Positions 7,734-15,976 of a stretch of 64,000 nucleotides of DNA are shown in pieces. Position numbers and translations under genes: made by a program. Numbering within the stretch: position 1 is the stretch's first letter; each line of letters starts with the position of its first letter. Origin of the DNA: Eubacteriales bacterium (lineage in GTDB: Bacteria > Bacillota > Clostridia > Christensenellales > Aristaeellaceae); the NCBI GenBank assembly GCA_028705775.1, contig JAQWCW010000009.1, positions 27,818 through 91,817 of the forward strand. The letters are read 5' to 3'. The notes below the pieces were generated by a model, which ran no database searches, was not told the origin of the DNA, and was given only the letters and a program-made list of their open reading frames with translations.

Positions 7734-8608
7734 GTAACGATTTCGCTCACCTGTCCGGTTTCCTTACCGGACAGCACTATCGCCGCGGAGAATATTCCCT
7801 GCTTCCACAGTCTGCCTATCACGGGGCGCGCGGTAAAGTCGGATAGCGTAGCGGCATGAGCCGTGCAGACAAGCGCTACTCCGCAGCGCGCAATATCGGT
7901 TATTGCTTCCGAATCCTCCTGCGACGCTATTTCATCCGTCAGTATCACGTCAGGCTGCATTGAGCGCAAAAGCCACCTCATCGCTCTTGATTTTCGGAGG
8001 CTGTCCACTACGTCGGCGCGAATCCCGACGGGCAGAAGCGGCGTTCCGTTTTCGCAAGCGGCAATCTCGCCCCGCTCGTCCGCTATTCCGGTATGCAGGT
8101 GGTACTTATCGCTCAAAGCCTCCGAAGCGGCGCGAAGCAGCGTTGTTTTTCCTGAGCCGGGCGCGCCGAGAATTATGACAGAGCAGGGTTTCCCTCCGCT
8201 CATAAGCGCATCCGAAACCTGCCTCGGAAGCCCTGCCCGCGGCTTTGCGATGCGTATGCAGACGCTGGAAACATCAAGGAGCGTTTCGCGCTTTTCGTCA
8301 TCGGTTTCCACATGACCGCAGACTCCGACGCGATGACCGCCGCTCATGGTGAAATATCCTTGCGAAAGCGAGCGCTGCCTCGCATACAGCGCATGGCCGC
8401 ATAATGAGTGTATAACGCGCAGAAGCTCATCCGGGTATATTCTTTCCGCAAGCAGAATCTCTTTTCCGTAAACGCATATATACGCCCGTCCGCCGGTCGA
8501 AATCCTTATTTCGGTTGCTCCGGCAGCCTCGCTTTCGCTTATACCGAGCAGCCTTGCCTGCGCCCGTTCCGGAAGCGACTGCGCTATCAAAAGCCTGAAA
8601 TCGTCCAT
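7712..8608 (-). CDS. spoIIIAA: Stage III sporulation protein AA (secretion-type ATPase)
   Basis: SpoIIIAA is the cytoplasmic ATPase that powers the mother-cell side of the SpoIIIA channel and is related to type II/IV secretion ATPases. The Walker A motif GAPGSGKTT lies at about residues 148-156 and the Walker B segment PDVILTDEI near 220. The N-terminal ATEIRIS and GHRVGVCGHV blocks are typical. The 298 residues match the family (307 in Bacillus). Only 12 bases separate its start from the upstream YkuD gene, so the operon promoter is likely in front of that gene. Confidence 0.96.
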   Translation of the reverse strand: MDDFRLLIAQSLPERAQARLLGISESEAAGATEIRISTGGRAYICVYGKEILLAERIYPDELLRVIHSLCGHALYARQRSLSQGYFTMSGGHRVGVCGHVETDDEKRETLLDVSSVCIRIAKPRAGLPRQVSDALMSGGKPCSVIILGAPGSGKTTLLRAASEALSDKYHLHTGIADERGEIAACENGTPLLPVGIRADVVDSLRKSRAMRWLLRSMQPDVILTDEIASQEDSEAITDIARCGVALVCTAHAATLSDFTARPVIGRLWKQGIFSAAIVLSGKETGQVSEIVTWEEWPC

Positions 8609-8620
8609 TCTATGCCCCCG

Positions 8621-9310
8621 TCATTCATAAAGAATCAGCCCAAGCCGCTTCATGAGCAGAACTCCGCATACGCCGTCCTCGTAAAGACCGAATTCCTTCT
8701 GCGCTTTTCTTACTGCCAAGGCGGTGTAATTCCCGTACACTCCGTCCGGATGACCCGAAAGATACCCGCCGAGGATAAGGCGCTGCTGGAGCGCTTTGAC
8801 ATGGCTTCCCCTGTCGCCGGAGCGCATTTCGCGGTAGCCATAGTCCAACAAGCCGTATGCTCCGCCCATAATGACTACCTTTGAGCCGTTCGGAACCATC
8901 TTGTATACTTCTTCCGCGTCGTTGTTCTTGAGCCTTATACAGCCGTGCGACGCGTTATAGCCAATGCTTTCGGGCTTATTCGTCCCGTGAATTCCGTACT
9001 GCCCCCACGGAACGCTCAAACCCAGAAAGCAGGTTCCGAAACCGCTCATTTCTCCCGAAAAGCGGCTGTTTACTAAAAATATACCAATCGGCGTAGGAGT
9101 GTCATATTTGCCGGTCGCAATAGTGCAAATCTTCTTTGCAATTCCATTTTTATATACGGAAAGCCGTTTCAAATCAATATCCACGAATACGACCGTTTCT
9201 TCATTTGCAAAGCTTGAAACGCTCTTAGCGCCGCCGTACGGCTTTATGGCAATAAGAAACGCGAGGATGAAAACCGCATATAAGGCTTTTATAATCCCGC
9301 GCTGTTTCAT
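8621..9310 (-). CDS. L,D-transpeptidase (YkuD) with C-terminal peptidoglycan-binding domain
   Basis: The 229-residue protein has an N-terminal membrane anchor or signal (residues 5-23), a YkuD catalytic domain and a C-terminal PG_binding_1 repeat from about 163. The active-site histidine is in GIHGTN (H108) and the nucleophile in SHGCIRL (C124), so the enzyme looks competent to cross-link or modify peptidoglycan outside the membrane. It precedes spoIIIAA by 12 bases. Directly upstream is a sequence resembling a sigma-E promoter, so this is best read as a sporulation peptidoglycan enzyme co-transcribed with spoIIIA. That role is inference, since YkuD genes are not standard members of this operon. 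Confidence 0.88.
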   Translation of the reverse strand: MKQRGIIKALYAVFILAFLIAIKPYGGAKSVSSFANEETVVFVDIDLKRLSVYKNGIAKKICTIATGKYDTPTPIGIFLVNSRFSGEMSGFGTCFLGLSVPWGQYGIHGTNKPESIGYNASHGCIRLKNNDAEEVYKMVPNGSKVVIMGGAYGLLDYGYREMRSGDRGSHVKALQQRLILGGYLSGHPDGVYGNYTALAVRKAQKEFGLYEDGVCGVLLMKRLGLILYE

Positions 9311-9322
9311 ACTCCTCCAAAC

Positions 9323-9358
9323 AAAAAAGCAGACCGCTGCGCTACTGCGCCGCGGTCT
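9323..9358 (-). terminator. Intrinsic terminator after thiI
   Basis: On the minus strand the stem AGACCGC / GCGGTCT, with an inner GC-rich part, is followed by GC and six T. It sits 37 bases past the thiI stop and just before the YkuD start. Its 5' arm overlaps the expected transcription start of the putative sigma-E promoter. Confidence 0.82.
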
Positions 9359-9387
9359 ACTCTATGCTTGCCCTCTTGATGATATTA
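9359..9387 (-). promoter_or_regulatory. Putative sigma-E promoter for ykuD-spoIIIA
   Basis: On the minus strand TAATATC and CATAGAGT are separated by 14 bases. The Bacillus sigma-E consensus is KMATATT, 14-15 bases, CATACAHT, so the match is 6 of 7 and 6 of 8 with correct spacing. The predicted start near 9352 lies about 42 bases before the YkuD ATG. Confidence 0.5.
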
Positions 9388-9394
9388 CAGATTA

Positions 9395-10540
9395 TCAGGT
9401 TTCGATAACCTCCACGCCGTCAATTGCCGCCTGAATCAGCGCCTCGCTGTCCAGTTTTTCTTCGCATTCCAGAATCTTTTCGAGCTTGGGATGCGTTGCC
9501 GGATGCCTTGGAGTGAATACGGTGCAGCAATCCTCAAACGGCAGGCTGCTCGTTTCAAAGGTTCCGATTTTAACGGCAATATCAATTATCTCCTGCTTGT
9601 CAAAGCCAATCAGCGGTCTGAATACAGGCAGGGAGCATACGGCGTTTGTTGTCTGGAGCGCATAGATTGTCTGGCTTGCGACCTGACCGATACTTTCGCC
9701 GGTGATAAGCGCCTGACTTCCGTTTTTTTGCGCTATTCTGTCAGCGATTCTCATCATATATCTGCGCATCAGAATCGTCGTGTATTCATCCATGCATTTC
9801 TCATGTATCTGCATCTGAATATCGGTAAACGGCACGATATGGACGCGAACGCCGCAGCAGCTTTCGCTGATTATTTTAGCCAAATCAATTACCTTCTGCT
9901 TTGCGCGCTCGCTGGTATACGGGAAGGAATAAAAATGAACCGCGTCAATCTTTACCCCGCGCTTTGCAATCATCCATCCGGCAACGGGGCTGTCGATTCC
10001 GCCGGAAAGGAGCAGCGTCGCTCTGCCGTTCGTGCCGACGGGCATTCCGCCGTATGCGGGAATGTTTTTCAAATACAGCAGCGCGCTGTCGCGTATTTCG
10101 ACATTCAACACGTTCTGCGGTTTCTTGACGTCAACCTTGAGCTGCGGATGCTCCATCAGTATTCTCTCGCCGAGCTGCGCGTTGATTTCAGGGCTGTCAA
10201 TAGGATAATGCTTGTCGCTTCTGCGGGCAAGCACCTTGAAGGTTCCGCTTACGCCGTCCATCATGCGGCTCGCGGTTTCCTTTATCTTCTCAAAATCGTC
10301 CTTTTCCATTTCGATTGCGGGGCTTACGGAATGTACGCCGAACACGCGGGTTACGCGCCTTACGCACTCGTCCATATCCTTAACGTCTATCATGTAAATG
10401 CGGCTGTCCGAAAGATAAACCTCGCCGCAGACATCCTTGACTCTTTCGCGGATGCGGCGCATGAGCATCTTCATGAAAAACGGTCTGTTAAGCCCTTTGA
10501 GATAAATTTCCCCGAATTTTGCAAGCAATACCTCGCGCAT
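9395..10540 (-). CDS. thiI: tRNA 4-thiouridine sulfurtransferase ThiI
   Basis: ThiI activates uridine 8 of tRNA with ATP and transfers sulfur to make 4-thiouridine, and in some bacteria it also supplies thiamine synthesis. The 381 residues comprise a ferredoxin-like plus THUMP region (about 1-165) and a PP-loop ATPase domain with SGGIDSP at residues 179-185. There is no C-terminal rhodanese domain, as in Bacillus-type ThiI, which takes sulfur directly from a dedicated cysteine desulfurase. Exactly such a gene lies five bases upstream, which supports the pairing. A terminator follows. Confidence 0.95.
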   Translation of the reverse strand: MREVLLAKFGEIYLKGLNRPFFMKMLMRRIRERVKDVCGEVYLSDSRIYMIDVKDMDECVRRVTRVFGVHSVSPAIEMEKDDFEKIKETASRMMDGVSGTFKVLARRSDKHYPIDSPEINAQLGERILMEHPQLKVDVKKPQNVLNVEIRDSALLYLKNIPAYGGMPVGTNGRATLLLSGGIDSPVAGWMIAKRGVKIDAVHFYSFPYTSERAKQKVIDLAKIISESCCGVRVHIVPFTDIQMQIHEKCMDEYTTILMRRYMMRIADRIAQKNGSQALITGESIGQVASQTIYALQTTNAVCSLPVFRPLIGFDKQEIIDIAVKIGTFETSSLPFEDCCTVFTPRHPATHPKLEKILECEEKLDSEALIQAAIDGVEVIET

Positions 10541-10545
10541 ATGTA

Positions 10546-11700
10546 CTATCTCCTTTGATAACGCTTGAGCAGCTCATAGTTTCTTTTTACCGCGTCTGCC
10601 GTAATTTCGCATTCGTCAATTGTGTTAAGCCTTCCGAAGCTGAAACGAATCGAGCTTGACGCCATTTCCGCGCTAAGCCCCATTGCGACAAGGGTTTCAG
10701 ATGGCTTTCGCGCGTGCGCGGAGCACGCCGAGCCCATTGAAACGTAAATTTCTTCGCCCTCAAGGGCGTGAAGAAGCGTTTCGGAGCGAACGGAAGGGAA
10801 AGCTATGTTCAGGATATGAGGCGCGGCGGCGGGTGATTCAATGTCCTCGCCGTTAAGCCTTGCCTCCGGAACGCCGCTTGATATAAGCTCAAACAGCCTT
10901 TTCTTTATTCCGAGAAGCCTTGAATGCATTCCCGCGTCCGCAAGCATTTCCTTAATCGCTTCGCCCATTCCGATAATTCCGGACGTGTTCTCCGTTCCGG
11001 AGCGCCTGTCCTTCTCCTGCCCGCCGCCAACCTGCCGCGGCGCGCATCTTACGCCCTCTGCAATAACAAGCGCGCCCTCGCCCTTAGGTCCGTGAAGCTT
11101 ATGGCTGCTGAGAGCGTAGCTTGCCCTCGGAAACGCCTTGAGGCTTATCGGGCTTCTGAGATAGCCCTGAACTCCGTCAATGTGCAAAACAGCTTCCGGC
11201 GACAGCCTGCTCCTCAGCTTTTCGATTTCGTCAATGGGCTGAACTGTGCCGGTTTCGTTGTTCACCTGCATTACGCATATCAGCAGAACGCTTTCGTCAA
11301 GCATCTTTTCGAGCGCAGTCAAGTCAACCATGCCCGCAGAGTCAACTGGTATCTGCTCCGCTTTATGCGAGAAGAATTCCGCGTCCTTACAAGCCGCCTT
11401 TACAGCCGGATGCTCCACTGCGCTGTAAAGAATCCTTCCGGGCTTTCTTGCCGCGCGGCTGATGCCCAATACAGCCAAGTTGTCGCTCTCCGTGCCGCCT
11501 GACGTAAATATGACCCGTTCCGCTTTCACGGAAAGGGTCGAGGCGATTAAACGCCTTACTTCGTTAAGCTCGTTTTCGACATTCAAAGCCGGCGAATACG
11601 CGGCGCTCGGATTGAAAAAGCCGTCGCGAAGCGCGCGCTGCATTGCGCTGATAACGCCGTCTGTCGGCTGCGTTGTCGCGCTGTTATCGAAGTAAATCAC
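10546..11700 (-). CDS. Cysteine desulfurase (NifS/IscS family, ThiI partner)
   Basis: This PLP enzyme releases sulfur from cysteine as a persulfide. The PLP lysine is in SSHKLHGPKG (K201), the histidine in the EHPAV segment stacks on PLP, and the mobile-loop cysteine is in GSACSAHARKPS (C326). The 384 residues are normal for the family. Its location directly before thiI corresponds to the Bacillus NifZ-ThiI pair, so its main job is probably tRNA thiolation rather than bulk Fe-S assembly. It overlaps the end of the upstream membrane-protein gene by four bases and has no separate promoter. Confidence 0.93.
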   Translation of the reverse strand: MIYFDNSATTQPTDGVISAMQRALRDGFFNPSAAYSPALNVENELNEVRRLIASTLSVKAERVIFTSGGTESDNLAVLGISRAARKPGRILYSAVEHPAVKAACKDAEFFSHKAEQIPVDSAGMVDLTALEKMLDESVLLICVMQVNNETGTVQPIDEIEKLRSRLSPEAVLHIDGVQGYLRSPISLKAFPRASYALSSHKLHGPKGEGALVIAEGVRCAPRQVGGGQEKDRRSGTENTSGIIGMGEAIKEMLADAGMHSRLLGIKKRLFELISSGVPEARLNGEDIESPAAAPHILNIAFPSVRSETLLHALEGEEIYVSMGSACSAHARKPSETLVAMGLSAEMASSSIRFSFGRLNTIDECEITADAVKRNYELLKRYQRR

Positions 11701-12242
11701 TCCTGAAATGCCCCCCGCGCGGCGTACTGCTTAATCATAGTTACCATTTCATCGGACGGCTCGCAGACAATCATTCTCTTATTGCCGTCCTTGTTGAAAT
11801 AGAAGTAGAAAAGCTTGGAATCCCTGTTGAGGAACCAGTTGCTTCTCGTCATCGGCTTCATCGACATAAAGCGTGGGAACTGCTTTCCGTCCACAAATCC
11901 CATTGCTTCAACGTTTTTGACCTTCATCGAGCCGAGATTTTTACGGCGCGAGTTGTTGAGTACGCGCGCAAAATCCAAATCGCCGTTCGTGAAGGTGTAC
12001 TCATACTCCATTTTGAGATAGTCCTTGCGCAGATAGATAAGCGCAGCAAGACCGCCGCAAACAAGGAAAAGCACGAGGGGAGGCCACGAAAACGCGCCCA
12101 TCGAGATTGACGAAAAGAGCTGCGAGAGCATCATAAACGCGACTACCGCCATAATATACATCATCACGTTCACCAGAATAAACGCAACATCGTCAATTGT
12201 CCTGCCGCGCTTAACAACAATTTCTTCCTTAAAATGATCCAT
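11697..12242 (-). CDS. Two-span membrane protein of unknown function (DUF6106-like)
   Basis: The 181-residue protein has two membrane spans near residues 20-45 and 52-70. A soluble C-terminal domain then contains YEYTFTNGDLDFARVLNN and SKLFYFYFNK, a pattern resembling PH-like or DUF6106 proteins of Clostridia. I recognise the pattern but not a biochemical function. It is the first gene of a unit with the cysteine desulfurase and thiI and has a good promoter. The four-base overlap with the next gene implies coupling. A link to sulfur transfer would be guesswork. Confidence 0.7.
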   Translation of the reverse strand: MDHFKEEIVVKRGRTIDDVAFILVNVMMYIMAVVAFMMLSQLFSSISMGAFSWPPLVLFLVCGGLAALIYLRKDYLKMEYEYTFTNGDLDFARVLNNSRRKNLGSMKVKNVEAMGFVDGKQFPRFMSMKPMTRSNWFLNRDSKLFYFYFNKDGNKRMIVCEPSDEMVTMIKQYAARGAFQE

Positions 12243-12274
12243 AACGCTCCTCCTTGTTCGATTACACTCCGCTT

Positions 12275-12303
12275 ATTATAGCATTCGCCAAACTCCGCGG
12301 CAA
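12275..12303 (-). promoter_or_regulatory. Sigma-A promoter for the 11697-12242 gene, desulfurase and thiI
   Basis: On the minus strand TTGCCG and a perfect TATAAT are separated by 17 bases, about 32 bases upstream of the ATG, which follows an AGGAGG site. Confidence 0.7.
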
Positions 12304-12320
12304 TAGAAAAGATGATAAAT

Positions 12321-12773
12321 TTACAAAGCGTACATAAGAACGCCTATTACTATTCCGCAAACGAAGCCGCCGAGCACCTCTAGCGGAGTATGACCTACGA
12401 TTTCCTTGAGCTGCTCCTGAGAAAGCGGCTTACCTTCAAAAACGAATTCGCGCATAATCTGGTTAAGCATAACCGCCTGCTTGCCGGTTTCGCGCCTTAC
12501 CCCCGCCGCGTCGTACATGACTATTGAAGTGAAAGCGACGCAGACGGCGAACAGCGCGCTGTCAAACCCGACGGTTGAGCCGATGCCGAAGCAAACCGCA
12601 ACGCACATCGAAGTATGGCTTGAAGGCATTCCACCCGAGCCAAAGAAATGCTTGAGCGAAAGCCGCCTTTCAATAAGGCTGTATATGACGACCTTGAGCG
12701 CCTGCGCGCCGAACCAGCCGAAAAGAGCTGTATAAAGCAGCTTATTGCTGAATATTCCAAGGAAATCATTCAT
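12321..12773 (-). CDS. Divergent PAP2 family protein (YuiD-like)
   Basis: The 150-residue membrane protein has four to five spans and the DUF212/YuiD motifs GGMPSSHTSMCVA and GHTPLEVLGG. These are related to the acid phosphatase/PAP2 fold. The start is ATG 12773, nine bases behind a GGAG site and 14 bases after ispA. A longer upstream reading would overlap ispA without a site. The family probably acts on a lipid or prenyl pyrophosphate, which fits its position right after the prenyl-diphosphate synthase, but no substrate is established for it. Confidence 0.85.
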   Translation of the reverse strand: MNDFLGIFSNKLLYTALFGWFGAQALKVVIYSLIERRLSLKHFFGSGGMPSSHTSMCVAVCFGIGSTVGFDSALFAVCVAFTSIVMYDAAGVRRETGKQAVMLNQIMREFVFEGKPLSQEQLKEIVGHTPLEVLGGFVCGIVIGVLMYAL

Positions 12774-12786
12774 CGTCAATCGCTCC

Positions 12787-13695
12787 TCAACGCATACGGG
12801 ATAAGGAATAATTCGCAAGCTCCGTAAAGAAATCCGCCTTTTCGCCATAGGGCGCAAGCGCGTTTACCGCGTCCTGAGTAAACTCCTCCGCTGCCTTTTT
12901 CGCTCCCGAAAGCCCGTAGAGCGAGACGGCTGTAAGCTTTCCATGCTCCGCGTCGGAGCCTATCGGCTTTCCAAGCTCCTGCTGATTCCCGATTACGTCA
13001 AGGCAGTCGTCAATCACCTGAAAGGCATGACCGAGCCCCGCGCCGTATTTCTCAAAATCCGAAAGAATTGCGCCGCTCGCTCCGCCGAGCAAGAGACCGG
13101 CAAGGATTGGCGCCGTAATCAAATCCGCCGTCTTTTTTTGCTGGAGATAGAACAGCCTTCCGGCTTCCGGCTGCCTGTCCTCGCTCTCCAAATCAATAAC
13201 CTGCCCGCCTATCATTCCGCCGATTCCCGCGCGAAGTGAAATTTCCTTCATTGCGCGAATTGCGTTTTCAGGCTTTATTTCGCCGTTTGCCGCTGCAGAA
13301 AGCATGGTTTCAAAAGCGGCGCTCTGCAATCCGTCGCCTGCCAGAATGGCCATTCCGTCGCCGAAAACTATATGATTGCTCGGCTTGCCGCGCCTAAGGT
13401 CATCGTCGTCCATAGCCGGAAGGTCGTCATGGATTAGGCTGTAAGTGTGAATCATTTCAACGGCAGCGGCATACGGGAGCGCAGCCATGAGCGGAACAGA
13501 CATGAAATCCGCGGCAGCCATTAGCAGAACGGGGCGCATACGCTTCCCGCCTGCCAAAAGACTGTAACGCATTGCTTTTGCAAGCGTCAGCGGCGGCGCA
13601 TCTGTCTTTGGAAGCTCCTCCGCGTCGTCCCACAGCTTTTCAATATAATCGTCAACAAGCGCAAGATACTCGTCATACTGCTTTTCGTAAATCAT
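12787..13695 (-). CDS. ispA: Polyprenyl (farnesyl/geranyl) diphosphate synthase
   Basis: The enzyme condenses IPP with allylic diphosphates to feed undecaprenyl phosphate and quinone synthesis. The first aspartate-rich motif is DDLPAMDDDD and the second is VIDDCLDVIG, with GKRMRPVLL and QVIDLES as further family blocks. The 302 residues are typical of IspA. The segment after the second motif reads GSDAEHGKLT rather than the usual GSD..NKAT, a minor variation. The gene overlaps the xseB stop by four bases. The xseB-ispA order is widespread among Firmicutes. Confidence 0.94.
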   Translation of the reverse strand: MIYEKQYDEYLALVDDYIEKLWDDAEELPKTDAPPLTLAKAMRYSLLAGGKRMRPVLLMAAADFMSVPLMAALPYAAAVEMIHTYSLIHDDLPAMDDDDLRRGKPSNHIVFGDGMAILAGDGLQSAAFETMLSAAANGEIKPENAIRAMKEISLRAGIGGMIGGQVIDLESEDRQPEAGRLFYLQQKKTADLITAPILAGLLLGGASGAILSDFEKYGAGLGHAFQVIDDCLDVIGNQQELGKPIGSDAEHGKLTAVSLYGLSGAKKAAEEFTQDAVNALAPYGEKADFFTELANYSLSRMR

Positions 13696-13931
13696 TCCCG
13701 TTCATCCTCTGCTTCAGCGCTCTCAATTTCGTTTTTGCCGTTCTCGCTTCTGAGTATTTCAATACGGCGTTTTCCGCTTTCAAGCATCTCGTTGAGCTGC
13801 TTTTCAAGCTTTACGCCTTTCTCGTAGTAAATGAGCGTGTCCTCCAATGAAAGCTCGCCCTTCTCCATTGTTTCCACAAGCCCGCTGAGCATTTCAAGCC
13901 CTTCTTCAAAGCCTGGCTTTTTCGCTGCCAT
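13692..13931 (-). CDS. xseB: Exodeoxyribonuclease VII small subunit
   Basis: The 79-residue helical protein starts at ATG 13931 inside the last codons of xseA. The family pattern is [20 protein letters not shown] followed by SLEDTLIYYEKGVKL. XseB forms the elongated arms of exonuclease VII with XseA and degrades single-stranded DNA. The C-terminus is extended by an acidic tail (ESAEAEDERE). The overlap with both neighbours indicates translational coupling. Confidence 0.93.
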   Translation of the reverse strand: MAAKKPGFEEGLEMLSGLVETMEKGELSLEDTLIYYEKGVKLEKQLNEMLESGKRRIEILRSENGKNEIESAEAEDERE

Positions 13932-15135
13932 CCATATCGCTCCTGACATTATTAATCGTAGCGCTGAGGCTTCCGTCAAACAGCTTTATCCGCACATCAT
14001 CGCCCGCCTTAAGCGTTTTTGCGCTCCTGACAAGGCTGTTATTCATCGTTATCAATGCGTATCCGTTCTTGAGCGCGTTCTGCGGACTGACGCTTTCAAG
14101 CCGCGAGGAAACCGCCTTGAGTTTCATCTGAAAGCCGCTGATTCCCGAAGCGGCAAGCAGCGCAAGCCTTTTAGCGATATCATGAAGCTCCCTTTGCTTT
14201 TCGCTCATATTGCGATTCGGCTCCATTTTCGATAATCGCGCCGAGGCGAGCCGCAATTCAGCGCTGCGTTTTTCGTTTGCCGCGCAGGCGCTGTCATAAA
14301 GGCTTCGGTTCAGCTCAAGAAGCGTCATGCGGAGGTCGTTGTATACAGGAAAAACCATTTCGGCGGCTGCGGACGGTGTCGGCGCGCGCATATCCGCAGC
14401 CATATCGGCTATCGAAACGTCCGTTTCGTGCCCGACAGCCGAAACAATCGGAACGCGCGACGCGCGTATCGCTCTTGCAAGCGACTCATCACTGAAGCAG
14501 AACAAATCCTCAAAGGAGCCGCCGCCGCGCCCGATTATCACTACATCCACATCCTCGACGGTCTGGATTGCATTAAGCGCGCTGATGATGGATTTCGGCG
14601 CGTCCGCGCCCTGTACCTGCGACGGGCAGAGCAAAAGCGGTATTTTCGGATTCCTGCGCTTTGAAACGCTCAAAATATCGTGCCATACCGCGCCGGATTC
14701 GGAGGTTACAACGCCGACGCGCCTTGGCAGAAGCGGCAGCGGTCGTTTAAGCACCTCGTCAAACAGCCCTTCCGCGAACAGGCGGCGCTTCCTTCTCTCA
14801 AACTCCTCGTATAGCGCCCCGACTCCGTCCTTCTTAGCGCCTGTAACCTGTATCTGAAACTGTCCGTCCTTTTGATACAGCGCCGGCTGACCGGAAAGAA
14901 TAACACGGAGGCCGTCTGCAAGTCGAAAGGCGAGCCTTTCTGCATAGGAGCGGAACATAACGCATCTTACGGACGCGTCGCTGTCCTTGAGGGTAAAGTA
15001 AAAGTGACCGCTTGCATATGACTTGCAGTTCGAGATTTCGCCCGCGACCATAACGCTGTGAAGCATCGGGTCAGTCGCAATCGAAAGCGCGACGTAGTTG
15101 TTAAGCTCCTTTACGCTCAGAACCCTGTCAGGCAT
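13906..15135 (-). CDS. xseA: Exodeoxyribonuclease VII large subunit
   Basis: The catalytic subunit of exonuclease VII has 409 residues from the ATG at 15135, which overlaps the folD stop. An N-terminal OB fold (residues about 5-100, with [20 protein letters not shown]) is followed by the catalytic domain with [29 protein letters not shown] and [18 protein letters not shown]. The C-terminus contains [10 protein letters not shown]. Length is normal (about 450). It belongs to the folate/prenyl housekeeping part of the asp23 unit. Confidence 0.96.
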   Translation of the reverse strand: MPDRVLSVKELNNYVALSIATDPMLHSVMVAGEISNCKSYASGHFYFTLKDSDASVRCVMFRSYAERLAFRLADGLRVILSGQPALYQKDGQFQIQVTGAKKDGVGALYEEFERRKRRLFAEGLFDEVLKRPLPLLPRRVGVVTSESGAVWHDILSVSKRRNPKIPLLLCPSQVQGADAPKSIISALNAIQTVEDVDVVIIGRGGGSFEDLFCFSDESLARAIRASRVPIVSAVGHETDVSIADMAADMRAPTPSAAAEMVFPVYNDLRMTLLELNRSLYDSACAANEKRSAELRLASARLSKMEPNRNMSEKQRELHDIAKRLALLAASGISGFQMKLKAVSSRLESVSPQNALKNGYALITMNNSLVRSAKTLKAGDDVRIKLFDGSLSATINNVRSDMDGSEKARL

Positions 15136-15973
15136 ATCTTTCGGCAGCCTCAACAGTGTTATCAAGCAGCATAGTGATTGTCATTTTGCCTACCCCGCCG
15201 GGAACGGGCGTTATATATCCGGCAACCTCGCTGACCGAATCGTAATCAACATCGCCAACAACCTTGCCGTCTACGCGGTTGATTCCGACGTCGATTACGA
15301 CGGCGCCCGGCTTTACCATATCGGCGGTTATAAACTTCGCCTTGCCAACCGCTGCCACAAGGATATCGGCGGTTTTGGTGAATTCCTTCAGATTCTGCGT
15401 TCTGCTGTGGCACATGGTTACGGTGCAGTTAGCGCCGAGAAGCAGCACTGACATCGGCTTTCCGACGATATTGCTTCTTCCGATAACTACGGCGTGCTTT
15501 CCCGAAAGGTCAATTCCGGTTGAGCGAATCATATACATAGCGCCCTTGGGCGTGCAGGCGACAACGCCCTCCGTTCCGATAAGCAGCTTGCCCATGTTTT
15601 CGATATGAAAACCGTCTACATCCTTTTTAGCGTCGATTAGCGCAAGCGCCTTCTGCTCGTCAAGCCCATTCGGAAGCGGAAGCTGCACGAGTATTCCGTT
15701 CACGTTTTCGTCCTTGTTAAGCTTTTTGATAAGCTCCTCAAGCTCGCTTTGCGTGGCGGTTTCTGGGAGCCTGTACGAAAACGACTTTACGCCGATTTCC
15801 TCGCAGCCATTTTCCTTATTGCGGACGTAAATTTTGCTTGCCTCGTCCTCGCCTACGAGTATAACCGCAAGCCCTGGCGTAATTCCGCGCGCCTTGAGCG
15901 CATTTACGCGCTCCTTGAGCTTTTCCCTCAGCTCCGCCGACAGGGTTTTTCCGTCAATCCTTATAGCCGACAT
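15128..15973 (-). CDS. folD: Bifunctional methylene-THF dehydrogenase/methenyl-THF cyclohydrolase
   Basis: FolD interconverts methylene-, methenyl- and formyl-tetrahydrofolate. The 281 residues contain [19 protein letters not shown] with the catalytic lysine of the YxxxK type, GILVQLPLP, and the cofactor block [18 protein letters not shown]. The ending [15 protein letters not shown] carries the conserved PGGVG motif (M replaces the more usual P after GK). The gene lies three bases after the TsaD-like gene. Together with the folate riboswitch near 60.7 kb it shows one-carbon metabolism is active. Confidence 0.96.
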   Translation of the reverse strand: MSAIRIDGKTLSAELREKLKERVNALKARGITPGLAVILVGEDEASKIYVRNKENGCEEIGVKSFSYRLPETATQSELEELIKKLNKDENVNGILVQLPLPNGLDEQKALALIDAKKDVDGFHIENMGKLLIGTEGVVACTPKGAMYMIRSTGIDLSGKHAVVIGRSNIVGKPMSVLLLGANCTVTMCHSRTQNLKEFTKTADILVAAVGKAKFITADMVKPGAVVIDVGINRVDGKVVGDVDYDSVSEVAGYITPVPGGVGKMTITMLLDNTVEAAERYA

Positions 15974-15976
15974 TGT

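Noticed and set aside
9491..10558. 355-residue open frame on the plus strand
   Set aside because: It is antisense to thiI over its whole length and has no family features.
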